A stretch of 22,240 bases of DNA from SZUA-287 sp036397975 (GTDB taxonomy: Bacteria > Bacteroidota > Ignavibacteria > UBA10030 > UBA6906), in NCBI GenBank assembly GCA_036397975.1, contig DASWHW010000058.1:1-22240 (forward strand), given 5' to 3'. Shown in pieces: positions 13,704 to 22,240 of this stretch. The notes beneath the pieces were generated by a model, which saw nothing but the letters and a program-made list of their open reading frames with translations, was not told the DNA's origin and made no database searches. Each line of letters starts with the position of its first letter. Position 1 is the stretch's first letter. Both the position numbers and the translations under genes were made by a program.

Positions 13704-14975
13704 TTGGAAGTCAGCATAAACAGCATTTCGGAAATTCAGCAGGAAGCGGAAATTAGCCTTTCACCTGAGGAACTGCTGCCGCATTTTGAGAAGGCGTATA
13801 CACAGCTTCAGCCAAAGATCGAGATCAAAGGGTTTCGAAAAGGGAAAGTTCCCCTTGGCATGATCAAGAAGATGTATGGTGAAGCCATCGAGCACGATAC
13901 CCTGGATCAGCTTGCCAATGACTACTACCACCAGGCAATGACAGAAAAAAATATTTCCCCGATCGGCCAGCCGTCGATGGTGGACATGGATTTCAAACGG
14001 GGAGAACATTTTCGGTTCAAGATTAAATACGAGGTTCGACCCGTTATCGAGTTGAAGCAATACAAAGGCATTGCCGTTCCCCGGCCGGTCCACACCGTCG
14101 CCGACGCCGAGCTGGAGGGAGAACTGCAGCATATGCTCCGCCTGAACAGTGTGACCGCACCGGCGGAGCGCGTCACTGACAAGAACTATATCGTCACCGC
14201 AGATGTCCAGGAGTTGGACGAGGCAGGTACGCCGATCATCGGGAAGAAAACCAAAGACGCGCGCTTCTTCCTGACCGACGAGACCCTTGCCCCGGAAATC
14301 AAGAAGGCACTCTCCTCCGCTGAGCCTGGTCAAGAGTACCGGACTCAGTTCGAGTCGAAACATGAGGATCATTCACACATCGTGCATTTGTTGCTGAAGG
14401 TAACTAAGGTCGAGCATGTCGCAACGCCGGAGTTCAACGATGAGTTCGTCAAGAAGATCACGAAGGATCAGGTTACGAACGCGCAAGAATTCAAGAAATC
14501 CATGCGGGACGATCTTGAACGGTTTTGGGCAGAACAGGGAGAAAAGAAAGTTTCGGAAGCGATTGTCTCCGAACTCGTCCGCATGCACGAGTTTCCCGTT
14601 CCTGAATCTCTCGTGAACGGTTTACTGGATTCCTACGTTGAAGACATCAAGAACAAGTCACGCGACAAGAAGCTGCCAAAGGGTTTTGACGAGGCAAAGT
14701 TCCGTGAGGAGAGCAATGCGATGGCGGTGTTCCAGGGGAAATGGATGCTGCTGAAGAATCGCATCGCCGAGGAAGAAGGCATCACTATCACCGACGATGA
14801 CATCTCCTCCGCGGCTGAGCAGGAAGCCGCACGCATTGGACTCCCGAAGGAACGGCTTCTGGAATACTACAAGAGTTCGAGCGTCGTGCCCGATCGCCTT
14901 CTCTCGGACAAGCTCATGATGTTTCTCAAATCCAACGCCATCGTCACTGATCAGCCAGAGGAAACAAAGGCCTGA
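13704..14975 (+). CDS. tig: Trigger factor
   Basis: A 423-residue ribosome-associated chaperone that meets nascent chains at the exit tunnel. The N-terminal ribosome-binding domain has the signature GFRKGKVP (43-50), in the stretch IEIKGFRKGKVPLGMIKKMYG. The middle region (about 145-240), where the peptidyl-prolyl isomerase domain normally lies, is divergent and lacks an easily seen FKBP core, as in other members of this bacterial group. The helical C-terminal arms run from PEFNDEFVKKI to the end (SNAIVTDQPEETKA). The start is a TTG at 13704, giving L(M)EVSINSISEIQQ, which matches the usual MEVS-like N-terminus and has GAAGGA at the right distance. It heads the tig-clpP-clpX order found in many bacteria, 42 bases before clpP. 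Confidence 0.92.
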   Translation: MEVSINSISEIQQEAEISLSPEELLPHFEKAYTQLQPKIEIKGFRKGKVPLGMIKKMYGEAIEHDTLDQLANDYYHQAMTEKNISPIGQPSMVDMDFKRGEHFRFKIKYEVRPVIELKQYKGIAVPRPVHTVADAELEGELQHMLRLNSVTAPAERVTDKNYIVTADVQELDEAGTPIIGKKTKDARFFLTDETLAPEIKKALSSAEPGQEYRTQFESKHEDHSHIVHLLLKVTKVEHVATPEFNDEFVKKITKDQVTNAQEFKKSMRDDLERFWAEQGEKKVSEAIVSELVRMHEFPVPESLVNGLLDSYVEDIKNKSRDKKLPKGFDEAKFREESNAMAVFQGKWMLLKNRIAEEEGITITDDDISSAAEQEAARIGLPKERLLEYYKSSSVVPDRLLSDKLMMFLKSNAIVTDQPEETKA

Positions 14976-15016
14976 CCGCACCTGTCTCTCTACCCATGAA
15001 CTAAACGGAGTTATCG

Positions 15017-15634
15017 ATGAGCAGCACTATCTATAATCAACTCGTTCCGATGGTTGTCGAACAAACAGGCCGGGGCGAACGTGCATACGACATATTTTCG
15101 AGGCTCTTGAAGGAGCGAATTGTGTTTATCGGCACGCCCATAGATGATACTGTGGCCAGTTTATCCGTTGCACAGATGCTTTTTCTGGAGTCGGAAGACC
15201 CCGATAAAGACATCCATGTCTATATCAACTCTCCCGGGGGGAGTGTGACCGCCGGTCTTGCCATTTACGATACGATGCAATATATTCGACCAGATGTATC
15301 CACCATCTGCATTGGTCTCGCCGCAAGCATGGGCGCTGTCCTGCTCGCTGGGGGTACAAAAGGAAAACGGGCCACGTTGCCGAACTCCCGTATCATGATT
15401 CATCAGCCGTGGGGCGGCGTGCAAGGAACGGCATCCGACATCAGTATTCAAGCAGAAGAAATTCTGAAAACAAAAAAACGCCTCAACGATATTCTCGCAC
15501 ACCATTCGGGCCAGCCGGTCTCTCGGGTGGAGAACGACACGGACCGTGATCGGTACATGTCGGCGGATGAGGCAAAAGCGTATGGGTTGATCGATAACGT
15601 GTTTGTCAAAAAAGAACGAGACGCAAAGAAATGA
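15017..15634 (+). CDS. clpP: ATP-dependent Clp protease, proteolytic subunit
   Basis: A 205-residue serine peptidase that forms the double-ring degradation chamber used by ClpX. The catalytic triad is Ser104 (GLAASMGA), His129 (RIMIHQPWGG) and Asp178 (ENDTDRDRY), each at the same spacing as in E. coli ClpP. The N-terminus LVPMVVEQTGRGERAYDIFSRLLKERI is highly family-typical. CGGAG lies six bases before the ATG. The last codon and stop overlap the clpX start as ATGA (15631-15634), so the two are translationally coupled. Confidence 0.97.
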   Translation: MSSTIYNQLVPMVVEQTGRGERAYDIFSRLLKERIVFIGTPIDDTVASLSVAQMLFLESEDPDKDIHVYINSPGGSVTAGLAIYDTMQYIRPDVSTICIGLAASMGAVLLAGGTKGKRATLPNSRIMIHQPWGGVQGTASDISIQAEEILKTKKRLNDILAHHSGQPVSRVENDTDRDRYMSADEAKAYGLIDNVFVKKERDAKK

Positions 15635-16890
15635 CTCAAAAGAGCAAGCCGCCGGAGAAGGTGCACTGTTCCTTCTGCGGTCGCAGTCCCGAAGAAGTCC
15701 AGAGCATTATCGCCGGGCCGGACGTCTACATTTGCGACATTTGCGTCGCAAGTTCCGTCGACATCATCCGAAAAAATCTAGCGGCCTTCACGGCACGGAA
15801 GACCGGACGCTCCGGCCTGACGCCTGTCCAGATCAAGAGCGCGCTGGATGAATACGTTATCGGACAGGAACAGGCTAAGCGCACCCTCGCTGTTGCGGTG
15901 TACAACCATTACAAACGCATCGACTCCAAGGACCGGCTCTACGATCTCGATGATGTCCAGCTCGATAAGACGAATATCCTTTTAGTCGGTCCAACTGGCA
16001 CAGGCAAGACTCTTCTCGCCCAAACGCTCGCGAAGATCCTGGATCTGCCGTTCGCCATCGCGGATGCAACCACGTTGACCGAAGCTGGGTATGTTGGCGA
16101 CGACGTTGAAACAATTCTTGTCCACCTTCTGCAGAATGCAGAGTACAACGTCGAAAAGGCCGAGCGTGGGATCGTGTATATCGATGAGATCGATAAGATC
16201 GCTCGGAAGAGCGATAGCGCCTCCATTACCCGTGACGTGTCCGGTGAGGGCGTACAGCAAGCGTTGCTGAAGATCCTCGAAGGAACAGTCGCCGGTGTGC
16301 CGCCCAAGGGAGGACGTAAACATCCCGAACAGAGCCTCATCAACATCAACACAAAAAATATTCTCTTCATCTGCGGCGGTGCTTTTGACGGACTGGAGAA
16401 AATCGTAGCACGCAGAGTGAATAAGAATCCAATGGGGTTCGGCGCTGACATTCACACGCACAATGACGGCCACGCAGATACACTTCTTCCTCAGGTCCAA
16501 CCCGAAGATCTCGTCAAATTCGGACTTATCCCGGAATTTGTTGGTCGGCTCCCACTCATGGCGGTGCTGCACTCCCTCGGTGAAGATGCGCTCCTGAACA
16601 TCCTGACCGAGCCGAAGAACGCAATCGTAAAGCAGTACAGGAAGCTCTTCCGCATGGATGGAGTCGATCTCGAGTTCGAAGAGGCTGCTCTGAAATCCGT
16701 CGTGCAACGTGCGATTGAGCGCGGCACGGGCGCTCGCGCTCTTCGCTCAATCATTGAAGAAGTAATGCTGGATATCATGTACAATCTCCCTGAGCGATCC
16801 AACATCTCGCACTGCACCATTACGAAGGACGTGATTCAGAAAAAGAAAGACCCGATCTTCGCTTTCGAAGAGAAGAGGCAGTCAGCCTAG
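15631..16890 (+). CDS. clpX: ATP-dependent Clp protease, ATP-binding subunit ClpX
   Basis: A 419-residue AAA+ unfoldase that delivers substrates to ClpP. The N-terminal zinc-binding domain has Cys13, Cys16, Cys35 and Cys38 (CSFC and CDIC). The Walker A motif GPTGTGKT is at 120-127, the pore loop GYVG at 153-156 and the Walker B motif IVYIDEID at 181-188. The sensor and ClpP-contact regions follow in order, with IPEFVGRLP and the arginine-rich ERGTGARALRSIIEE near the end. The start overlaps the clpP stop. A strong terminator follows nine bases after its stop, closing the tig-clpP-clpX unit. Confidence 0.97.
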   Translation: MTQKSKPPEKVHCSFCGRSPEEVQSIIAGPDVYICDICVASSVDIIRKNLAAFTARKTGRSGLTPVQIKSALDEYVIGQEQAKRTLAVAVYNHYKRIDSKDRLYDLDDVQLDKTNILLVGPTGTGKTLLAQTLAKILDLPFAIADATTLTEAGYVGDDVETILVHLLQNAEYNVEKAERGIVYIDEIDKIARKSDSASITRDVSGEGVQQALLKILEGTVAGVPPKGGRKHPEQSLININTKNILFICGGAFDGLEKIVARRVNKNPMGFGADIHTHNDGHADTLLPQVQPEDLVKFGLIPEFVGRLPLMAVLHSLGEDALLNILTEPKNAIVKQYRKLFRMDGVDLEFEEAALKSVVQRAIERGTGARALRSIIEEVMLDIMYNLPERSNISHCTITKDVIQKKKDPIFAFEEKRQSA

Positions 16891-16897
16891 AAATATC

Positions 16898-16923
16898 AAA
16901 GCCGTCCAGGGGACGGCTTTTTT
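16898..16923 (+). terminator. Rho-independent terminator of tig-clpP-clpX
   Basis: AAAGCCGTCC (16898-16907) pairs with GGACGGCTTT (16911-16920) around a three-base loop, and a run of T follows. On the minus strand the same hairpin is followed by TTTGATATTT, so it may also stop lptD transcription arriving from the other side. Confidence 0.88.
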
Positions 16924-16943
16924 GTTTGATGTCGTTCCACCTG

Positions 16944-19544
16944 TTAGAACCCCCCCGCCCGGTCAGTCTTTGTTACCTTGACGTCCTGCAGCAGTGGAGA
17001 TTTCAATCTTATTTCCAGCCGGTACTGTCGGAATTGTCCGATGGGTTCCCAGGAGAAACTCATTTCCCAACAATGAAGATCGCGGTAAATGCTCATTCGC
17101 GGTGAGAGGAACTCTTTCCTTACGAGATCATAGCTTGTTGACGTTTCGAATTTCCAAAACTCCGTAAGGTTGAATCCAAGCGCGGCGGAGAGACTCGAGT
17201 TGCGGATGATAACATCAGGGTTCGATTGGTTTTGGGAAAATGTCCACGAGAGATCCAGCTTCCACGGGATACTAAAATCCGGTGGGATCTGATCGTTTAA
17301 TCCCACATACGCTCCTCCCGTCTCGCGCTTTATCGAATCCTCTTCCGAAACGATCGGGCCGGCCTTGGTACTTTTTTTCTCGCCGCTGAAACTCGTGGAT
17401 ACGGTAACGCCGAAATTCGTAAGCTGCGCCAGTTTTCCTTCTTCCTTCAACAGGAATTTATTAATTCTTCTTCCAGTTTGAGGATTGTTCTGGTCCTTCG
17501 CAAACTGATACATGTTGAAACTTGCATTGCCACTCAGATTGAGGCTATTGCCGATGGTGGTATTGTAGTTCATCCCAATCTCGCTGAACTTCAGGGAATC
17601 GCGGACAAAGTCATACGATACGCCAACGCCAAGATTCAACAAGCGAAATTTGTTCTCCTGTCCGGCTGAATCGCGAGAGACCGTCTTCATTTCAAAGACA
17701 TTACCAATGTTCAGACCAAGGATTTGTTGCTCCCGCGCGGGCGGACCGCCGTACAGGCCGTTCTCATATTTATAGTATTTCTGCTCGACTCCATTCGCAT
17801 CAACGTATGAATCATAGTACCCAAAACTCCTCCGGGAAAAGTCAGGGTTAAAAGAGTAAGTCAATGTTGGGGTTATTTGGTGGCGTAATCCGGTGATCCC
17901 TGCGATACCAGGTTGAATAATGCCGTAAATCTTCGTGGAGGCCGAGATCCCCATGTTGTATGAGCGTACGGCGCTGAAGCGGGAAAATTCACTTGTCACG
18001 ACGGCAGAGTCGGCCATGTTGAATTCTTTCTTTACCCCTTTGTTATACCAGACTTCGCTGTAGTTGAAAAATGGAGTGAAAGAAAAGTACCCGACTTTTG
18101 CCGAAGCAGAAATTGGAATCGAGTGCCGTGCTCCAAGCTTGCTCTTCTCTTCAAAGACGTTAATGCCCGGGGTCTTCTGCACGTCATTCAATGCGTGACG
18201 AAAATCTCCGGAATAGGAGTAACTGATCAGCTCATACCATGCGTATCCCTCTCCGCCAGAAGAGGTCTTACCAAAACGAAAAGGAAACGACTGCTGCCGC
18301 GAAAATGAGATCGCCGGCAGGTTGTCGTAATCCACCTGCACCGTGTCGCCCGCAATCGTGCGCTGGGATCGGGACATGTTGATGGAAAGACTGTGCGCCG
18401 TTGCGCCTTCCCACCTCTTCGTGAATGTAATGTTTGAGAGAATGTTGTCGTTCGCGAATCTTGTTCTTGGATCGTAGGTGCTATTCCGGTACGCGGTTGC
18501 GCTCGCAACGGTTGCGTTCACAATAAGCTGTGTCGTCGGGTTGATCGTATGGGAGTGGTTCATGCTGATGCTGAAACGCCGTTGATCCGTGAACGATGGA
18601 TCAGTCGATTCGCCGGTGAGATCTCGTCCAACAAATCCGCTGAGGGATCCGGTAAAGATATAGCGTAGCGCATACCGAAAGTCCGATAGCAGGCGCCAGC
18701 TTCCTCCCGTGTATCCATCGGCTCGAAAGGAAACATCAGTGTAGTCGCTGATGGCCCAGTAGTAGCCAAGATGCTCGAGGAATCTTCCCCGGGAATCCTC
18801 GCCGTACGCGGGAGCGATGATACCCGAACGTCTCCCCCGCTGATTTGGAAAAACACCGAAGGGGAGAGCAAAGATCGGCACATCATCGATGTAGAGCGTC
18901 ACCGGCCTCGCAACGATCTTATCCTTCAATTGCACCTTCATTTCAGAACTGCCAAAGTAGTAATGCGGATGCTCAAGGTCGCACGTCGTATATCGCCCAT
19001 CCCCAACATACAACACATTCACATCAACCTTCTTAATCTTATCGCCGTAGTAAAATCCATCGCCGATTTTGGTGTCGGCAACCGAGATTCTCCCCTTCTT
19101 CGAATCGAAGTTATACGAAAGCTGGGTTCCGTTGTATGTCTCCCCCGCATCGATCATTTCCGGCCGACCACGGTAGCCGGTGCTGTCGGTTGAGTCCGTA
19201 ACGCCACGTGCATCCAGTTGCGAAGTATTCCAATTCATGTCGATCTGTTCTGCGTTCAGCCCCATTTCCTTGTGCTTGATTTTTGTCTCTCCAAACATGA
19301 ACATCCTCTTCGAGGTTGGAAAAAATACTACCGAATCTTTCGCAGAGTAGGAAACAACAGAATCGATTCCTGAACCGGGGGCTGCCACGGTATCGAGAAC
19401 CGCTGTTGTGTCTATTTGAAAAATGGTGGGGGTGGGTGGAGCCGGCAGAGAATCAGGAGGGGTGCCGAAACCCTGGGCGTGTGCATAATGTGCAAGCGAA
19501 ACCAGGCAGAGCAGGAAAATGGTCAGGGGTCGGGAGAGGGACAC
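16944..19544 (-). CDS. lptD: LPS-assembly outer-membrane protein LptD
   Basis: An 866-residue outer-membrane protein of the LptD family, which inserts lipopolysaccharide into the outer leaflet. A signal peptide ends AHYAHA at about residue 23. Residues 70-220 form the LptA/OstA-like periplasmic beta-taco (RMFMFGETKIKHKEMGL), including the YTTCDLEHPHYYF segment, then FALPFGVFPNQRGRRSGIIA at the entrance to the barrel. The rest alternates polar and hydrophobic residues as in a beta barrel, and aromatic residues are frequent. It begins with GTG at 19544, seven bases after the rarA stop, with only a weak ribosome site, so it probably depends on coupling to rarA. Family length varies; this one is typical of Bacteroidota-type LptD. 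Confidence 0.92.
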   Translation of the reverse strand: MSLSRPLTIFLLCLVSLAHYAHAQGFGTPPDSLPAPPTPTIFQIDTTAVLDTVAAPGSGIDSVVSYSAKDSVVFFPTSKRMFMFGETKIKHKEMGLNAEQIDMNWNTSQLDARGVTDSTDSTGYRGRPEMIDAGETYNGTQLSYNFDSKKGRISVADTKIGDGFYYGDKIKKVDVNVLYVGDGRYTTCDLEHPHYYFGSSEMKVQLKDKIVARPVTLYIDDVPIFALPFGVFPNQRGRRSGIIAPAYGEDSRGRFLEHLGYYWAISDYTDVSFRADGYTGGSWRLLSDFRYALRYIFTGSLSGFVGRDLTGESTDPSFTDQRRFSISMNHSHTINPTTQLIVNATVASATAYRNSTYDPRTRFANDNILSNITFTKRWEGATAHSLSINMSRSQRTIAGDTVQVDYDNLPAISFSRQQSFPFRFGKTSSGGEGYAWYELISYSYSGDFRHALNDVQKTPGINVFEEKSKLGARHSIPISASAKVGYFSFTPFFNYSEVWYNKGVKKEFNMADSAVVTSEFSRFSAVRSYNMGISASTKIYGIIQPGIAGITGLRHQITPTLTYSFNPDFSRRSFGYYDSYVDANGVEQKYYKYENGLYGGPPAREQQILGLNIGNVFEMKTVSRDSAGQENKFRLLNLGVGVSYDFVRDSLKFSEIGMNYNTTIGNSLNLSGNASFNMYQFAKDQNNPQTGRRINKFLLKEEGKLAQLTNFGVTVSTSFSGEKKSTKAGPIVSEEDSIKRETGGAYVGLNDQIPPDFSIPWKLDLSWTFSQNQSNPDVIIRNSSLSAALGFNLTEFWKFETSTSYDLVRKEFLSPRMSIYRDLHCWEMSFSWEPIGQFRQYRLEIRLKSPLLQDVKVTKTDRAGGF

Positions 19545-19550
19545 GAGCTA

Positions 19551-20873
19551 CTATCTCTTCTTTGTTTTCCACCAGTTATTCAATCGCTCTCGGATAGTTT
19601 TTTCTTCACCATTATCCGATGGTTGATAATAGATGGTGGATCGAAGGGGGTCGGGGAGGTATTGCTGCTCTTTGAAATTTCCCTCATGGTCGTGACTGTA
19701 TTGATAGTCTTTTCCGTAGCCCAGACCTTTCATCAGTCCGGTCGGCGCGTTGCGGAGGTGAAGAGGGACAGTTGCATCTTGCAGACGGCGTACATCCTCC
19801 ATCGCTCGGTCGATTGCGCGATAGGAGGCGTTACTCTTTGGTGCAGAAGCAAGATACGTTGCCCCCTGCGAAAGCACGATGCGCGCTTCAGGCATGCCAA
19901 TGTAGTTCACGGCGGTAAAACACGAGGTTGCGATGGTCAGCGCATGCGGATCGGCGTTGCCTATATCCTCGGACGCCAGGACGATCATTCTGCGAGCAAT
20001 GAACTTCGGATCTTCTCCCCCTTCGAGCATCCGAGCAAGCCAGTAGACTGCCGCATCCGGATCGCTTCCCCGTACACTCTTGATGAACGCCGAAATAATA
20101 TCGTAGTGAAGTTCACCCCCCTTGTCATACCGGATGCTCTTCTGCTGGAACGCTTCCTCGATTTCTTTCTTCGTCACCGTCTTGCTGCCTCCGGTTCCCA
20201 GGGGGGTTAGCCGGACTGCGACTTCAAGTCCGTTCAGCACCATGCGGGCATCTCCTCCCGAAAGATGGAAGAGTGATTCGCGATCCTCCACGACGATCTT
20301 CTCGCCTTGCAGAATCTTATCTTCCGTTATTGCCCTGTCAATGATCTTGTTCAGATGTTCTACGGTCAGAGACTCCAGCACGTAAAGCCGGCAGCGTGAA
20401 AGCAGAGGTGAAATCACTTCGAACGACGGATTCTCCGTGGTTGCACCGATGAGCGTGATAACGCCATCCTCGACGCTGTGCAGCAGCGCATCCTGCTGGG
20501 CTTTGTTGAAGCGGTGAATTTCATCGATAAACAGGATGGTTCTTTCGCCGTGAAATTTTCTTTGGGAAGTAGCTCTCTCAATCACCTCCCGCACATCTTT
20601 GACACCGGAGGCAACTGCATTCAGTTGATGGAATGCCGCTTTCGAGTCACGGGCAAGAATGCGGGCGAGAGTAGTCTTGCCGGTACCGGGAGGACCCCAG
20701 AAAATCATAGATGGGAGTTGATCATGTGCAGCGAGGACACGGAGGGGTTTGCCGGGGCCGAGTAAATGTTCCTGCCCTACAAAATCATCGAGCGATGCCG
20801 GACGGACTCTTTCTGCAAGCGGTGTGAATGTGGATGGTGAGTGCGTTTTTGGAGCCGATTCGAAAAGATCCAT
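19551..20873 (-). CDS. rarA: Replication-associated recombination AAA ATPase RarA
   Basis: A 440-residue AAA+ protein related to clamp loaders (RarA/MgsA/Mgs1), acting at stalled replication forks. Walker A is GPPGTGKTT (60-68), Walker B LFIDEIHRF (114-122), sensor 1 GATTENPSF (143-151), and the sensor 2 region is SGGDARMVLNGLE. The C-terminal tetramerisation part has ARRMIVLASEDIGNADPHAL and ends at the PSD-rich linker before the stop. Length and order match the family. The ATG at 20873 has no obvious Shine-Dalgarno. It is followed by lptD with seven bases between them, and preceded by the FtsB-like gene 89 bases upstream. Confidence 0.95.
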   Translation of the reverse strand: MDLFESAPKTHSPSTFTPLAERVRPASLDDFVGQEHLLGPGKPLRVLAAHDQLPSMIFWGPPGTGKTTLARILARDSKAAFHQLNAVASGVKDVREVIERATSQRKFHGERTILFIDEIHRFNKAQQDALLHSVEDGVITLIGATTENPSFEVISPLLSRCRLYVLESLTVEHLNKIIDRAITEDKILQGEKIVVEDRESLFHLSGGDARMVLNGLEVAVRLTPLGTGGSKTVTKKEIEEAFQQKSIRYDKGGELHYDIISAFIKSVRGSDPDAAVYWLARMLEGGEDPKFIARRMIVLASEDIGNADPHALTIATSCFTAVNYIGMPEARIVLSQGATYLASAPKSNASYRAIDRAMEDVRRLQDATVPLHLRNAPTGLMKGLGYGKDYQYSHDHEGNFKEQQYLPDPLRSTIYYQPSDNGEEKTIRERLNNWWKTKKR

Positions 20874-20962
20874 GCGTTGTGTGTTGTGATTCCCCTGTGA
20901 GGAACTCTTCGCAGAACGACAGACCGGTTCTCTGTGAAGGTGGGGTCTGCGGTAAGCTCTTG

Positions 20963-21304
20963 TTACTCCTTGTTCACTTTGTACAGCTTCTCTCCTTCAC
21001 GTACCATACCGTATTTCTCGCGTGCGACTTTTTCGATAGCACGGACATCACCGTCAAGGGCTTTTGATTCGGCCTGAAGTTTCTTGGTTTCCTCTTCGGC
21101 TTGACGGAGTTTTTCCGTCATTTCTACTTTCTCCCGTTCGAGGGCGATGCGTTTCAGAATACCGCGATCACTGAAAAGCAACGCAAGGAGAAGAGGGAGA
21201 CCGATGAGAAGTCCGACGACCACACGACGGTTTTTGAGCAGGCGAAGCAGGAATTCCCGCACGCGAGATTTCTTTTTTTCCTTCCGGTAGAAATTGTTGT
21301 CCAT
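20963..21304 (-). CDS. FtsB/DivIC-like septum formation initiator
   Basis: A 113-residue bitopic protein. A basic cytoplasmic N-terminus is followed by one membrane segment (28-45, VVVGLLIGLPLLLALLF) and then a charged coiled coil (50-90, with REKVEMTEKLRQAEEETKKL). The final EKVAREKYGMVREGEKLYKV is the conserved end of the FtsB/DivIC family. Such proteins join FtsL and FtsQ/DivIB in the division complex at midcell. The length is normal. It is the first of three minus-strand genes running into rarA and lptD. Confidence 0.88.
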   Translation of the reverse strand: MDNNFYRKEKKKSRVREFLLRLLKNRRVVVGLLIGLPLLLALLFSDRGILKRIALEREKVEMTEKLRQAEEETKKLQAESKALDGDVRAIEKVAREKYGMVREGEKLYKVNKE

Positions 21305-21437
21305 GCGGGATCAATGTACTACTAATTTCGAGCCGATTCAAGGGGAAGGCGGGATGGCGACCAGTCGGTCGGCTGTCTGAAAAGGGCAGGGTCTTACTCT
21401 GAAGCAGTTGTCCAGCAACCTACTCTCAAATTCGAGA

Positions 21438-22240
21438 TTATTGCTCGCGCAAATGAAACACGAGGCTGTGCACAGCGCGTTTCGCAGAGGGTTCGATTGT
21501 GATGCGGGCTTCTTCCTCAACGGGGGAATACCCAGCTCGCTGAACGGTGATTGTATACGTACCGGGGCCGAGAGGAATCTGGCGCGGCGTTTCCATTGGC
21601 GCGATGCGGTCGTTAATCACGACGGTCCCCCACATCAACTCGTTCTCCTCACTCAGGGTCTGAATGTTTACGTACGCCTCGAAATAGCAACGAACTGTAT
21701 CCACTGCCCCTGCACGCACAGTAGCCTTCACTTCCTTGCGACCGTATTCGGGATGTTCAAAGACGATCGTCCGAGATCCGGCCGGAACCTCCAGCCGCGC
21801 GGTCGATTCACGGTCCGTCGAAGCGAACGAACCATCCACCAAGATGGAACCGAAGGGAATTGCCTGCAACACGAGGGTGCTCTTCACGGTCGGCGTGAGG
21901 GATACATGAATCTCCTTCTGCACAAACTCATCTATCCCCACTGATGTGTTTGCCCATTCTTGGTAATCCTTCTTCCCGATCCGGATCCCATGCGTTCCGG
22001 TCGCGATGCCGCTGTTCCTGTAGGGCGTTACGCCAGCCCGTTCGCCGTCAACCCAGACGGAAGCGCCAGCAGGAGTCGATGTCACCAACAATCCGCCATA
22101 CCCGGTGTCTTTCAAACGCACCAGCGGAAACGATACTGCAACGGTGTTCCCAGAGTGGACCAGAAGCGACGTATCTTCGGCCATGAACCCGGATCTGGAC
22201 ACGCGAATGTTCACGTAGCCGGGATCCACACTCAATCCCG
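21438..22240 (-). CDS. PEGA-repeat protein, N-terminus beyond the window
   Basis: At least 267 codons on the minus strand, open to the right edge. It contains at least three PEGA-type modules: GLLVTSTPAGASVWVDGERAG..TPYRNSGIATGTHGIRIGKKDY, LVLQAIPFGSILVDGSFAS.. with VPAGSRTIVFEHPEYG, and the C-terminal GTVVINDRIA..TPRQIPLGPGTYTITVQRAGY. PEGA domains are small beta-strand repeats found in exported or surface proteins that may bind other proteins or glycans. The apparent start at 22235 is an internal TTG, so the gene is partial. It is separated from the downstream FtsB-like gene by 133 bases. Confidence 0.8.
   Translation of the reverse strand, partial: GLSVDPGYVNIRVSRSGFMAEDTSLLVHSGNTVAVSFPLVRLKDTGYGGLLVTSTPAGASVWVDGERAGVTPYRNSGIATGTHGIRIGKKDYQEWANTSVGIDEFVQKEIHVSLTPTVKSTLVLQAIPFGSILVDGSFASTDRESTARLEVPAGSRTIVFEHPEYGRKEVKATVRAGAVDTVRCYFEAYVNIQTLSEENELMWGTVVINDRIAPMETPRQIPLGPGTYTITVQRAGYSPVEEEARITIEPSAKRAVHSLVFHLREQ

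Noticed and set aside
19416..20210. 264-codon plus-strand frame over rarA and the lptD start
   Set aside because: Antisense to conserved AAA+ sequence; no recognisable protein.
21358..21371. CGACC/GGTCG hairpin between the PEGA and FtsB-like genes
   Set aside because: Five pairs, no T-tract; common by chance.
1..22240. CRISPR arrays, insertion sequences, integrases, phage genes
   Set aside because: No regularly spaced repeats, transposase or integrase motifs, or terminal repeats were seen.

Overview
The window looks like chromosomal DNA of a Gram-negative bacterium, most likely from the Ignavibacteriota/Chlorobi side of the Bacteroidota (FCB) group. This placement is an inference. It rests on an LptD-type outer-membrane protein of the Bacteroidota style, a Kgd-type fused 2-oxoglutarate dehydrogenase, a PEGA-repeat protein, short TPR proteins and the tig-clpP-clpX cluster. 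Many genes have clear Shine-Dalgarno sites, and several plausible promoters are TTGAC-like/17 bp/TATATT or TATCTT rather than the classical Bacteroidetes type. Nothing in the window fixes the species.

Layout: 1-1378 is a more AT-rich accessory module. It holds a GHKL-type ATP-binding protein on the minus strand, running off the left edge, and a divergent small winged-helix protein. The two share an intergenic region with a perfect 23-bp palindrome, a second degenerate copy 33 bp away, and back-to-back promoters. 1570-3506 holds a homocysteine S-methyltransferase overlapping (ATGA) a gene for only the C-terminal half of a UvrD/PcrA helicase. 3574-4879 (minus) is a DUF309 protein and a short-chain dehydrogenase. 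5180-6277 is a convergent pair of related TPR proteins. 6278-6652 is a long leader region with two hairpins, followed by the 1218-residue Kgd-type oxoglutarate dehydrogenase. 10367-13276 holds an M48 lipoprotein protease, a small membrane protein, a membrane-anchored alpha/beta hydrolase and an exported SGNH hydrolase.

13390-13579 is the most remarkable spot. A complete tRNA-Leu(UAG) lies inside the D arm of a second tRNA-Leu(UAG). The two halves of the outer tRNA are joined by an 11-bp GC-rich stem that brackets the inner tRNA. Removing 109 nt restores a continuous outer tRNA-Leu. The layout recalls split tRNAs, but the outer T arm is poorly paired, so the outer copy may be decaying.

13704-16890 is the protein quality-control operon tig-clpP-clpX, closed by a strong terminator. 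16944-21304 (minus) is an envelope/genome-maintenance cluster: an FtsB/DivIC-like division protein, RarA, and LptD starting seven bases after the rarA stop. 21438-22240 (minus) is a PEGA-repeat protein cut by the right edge.
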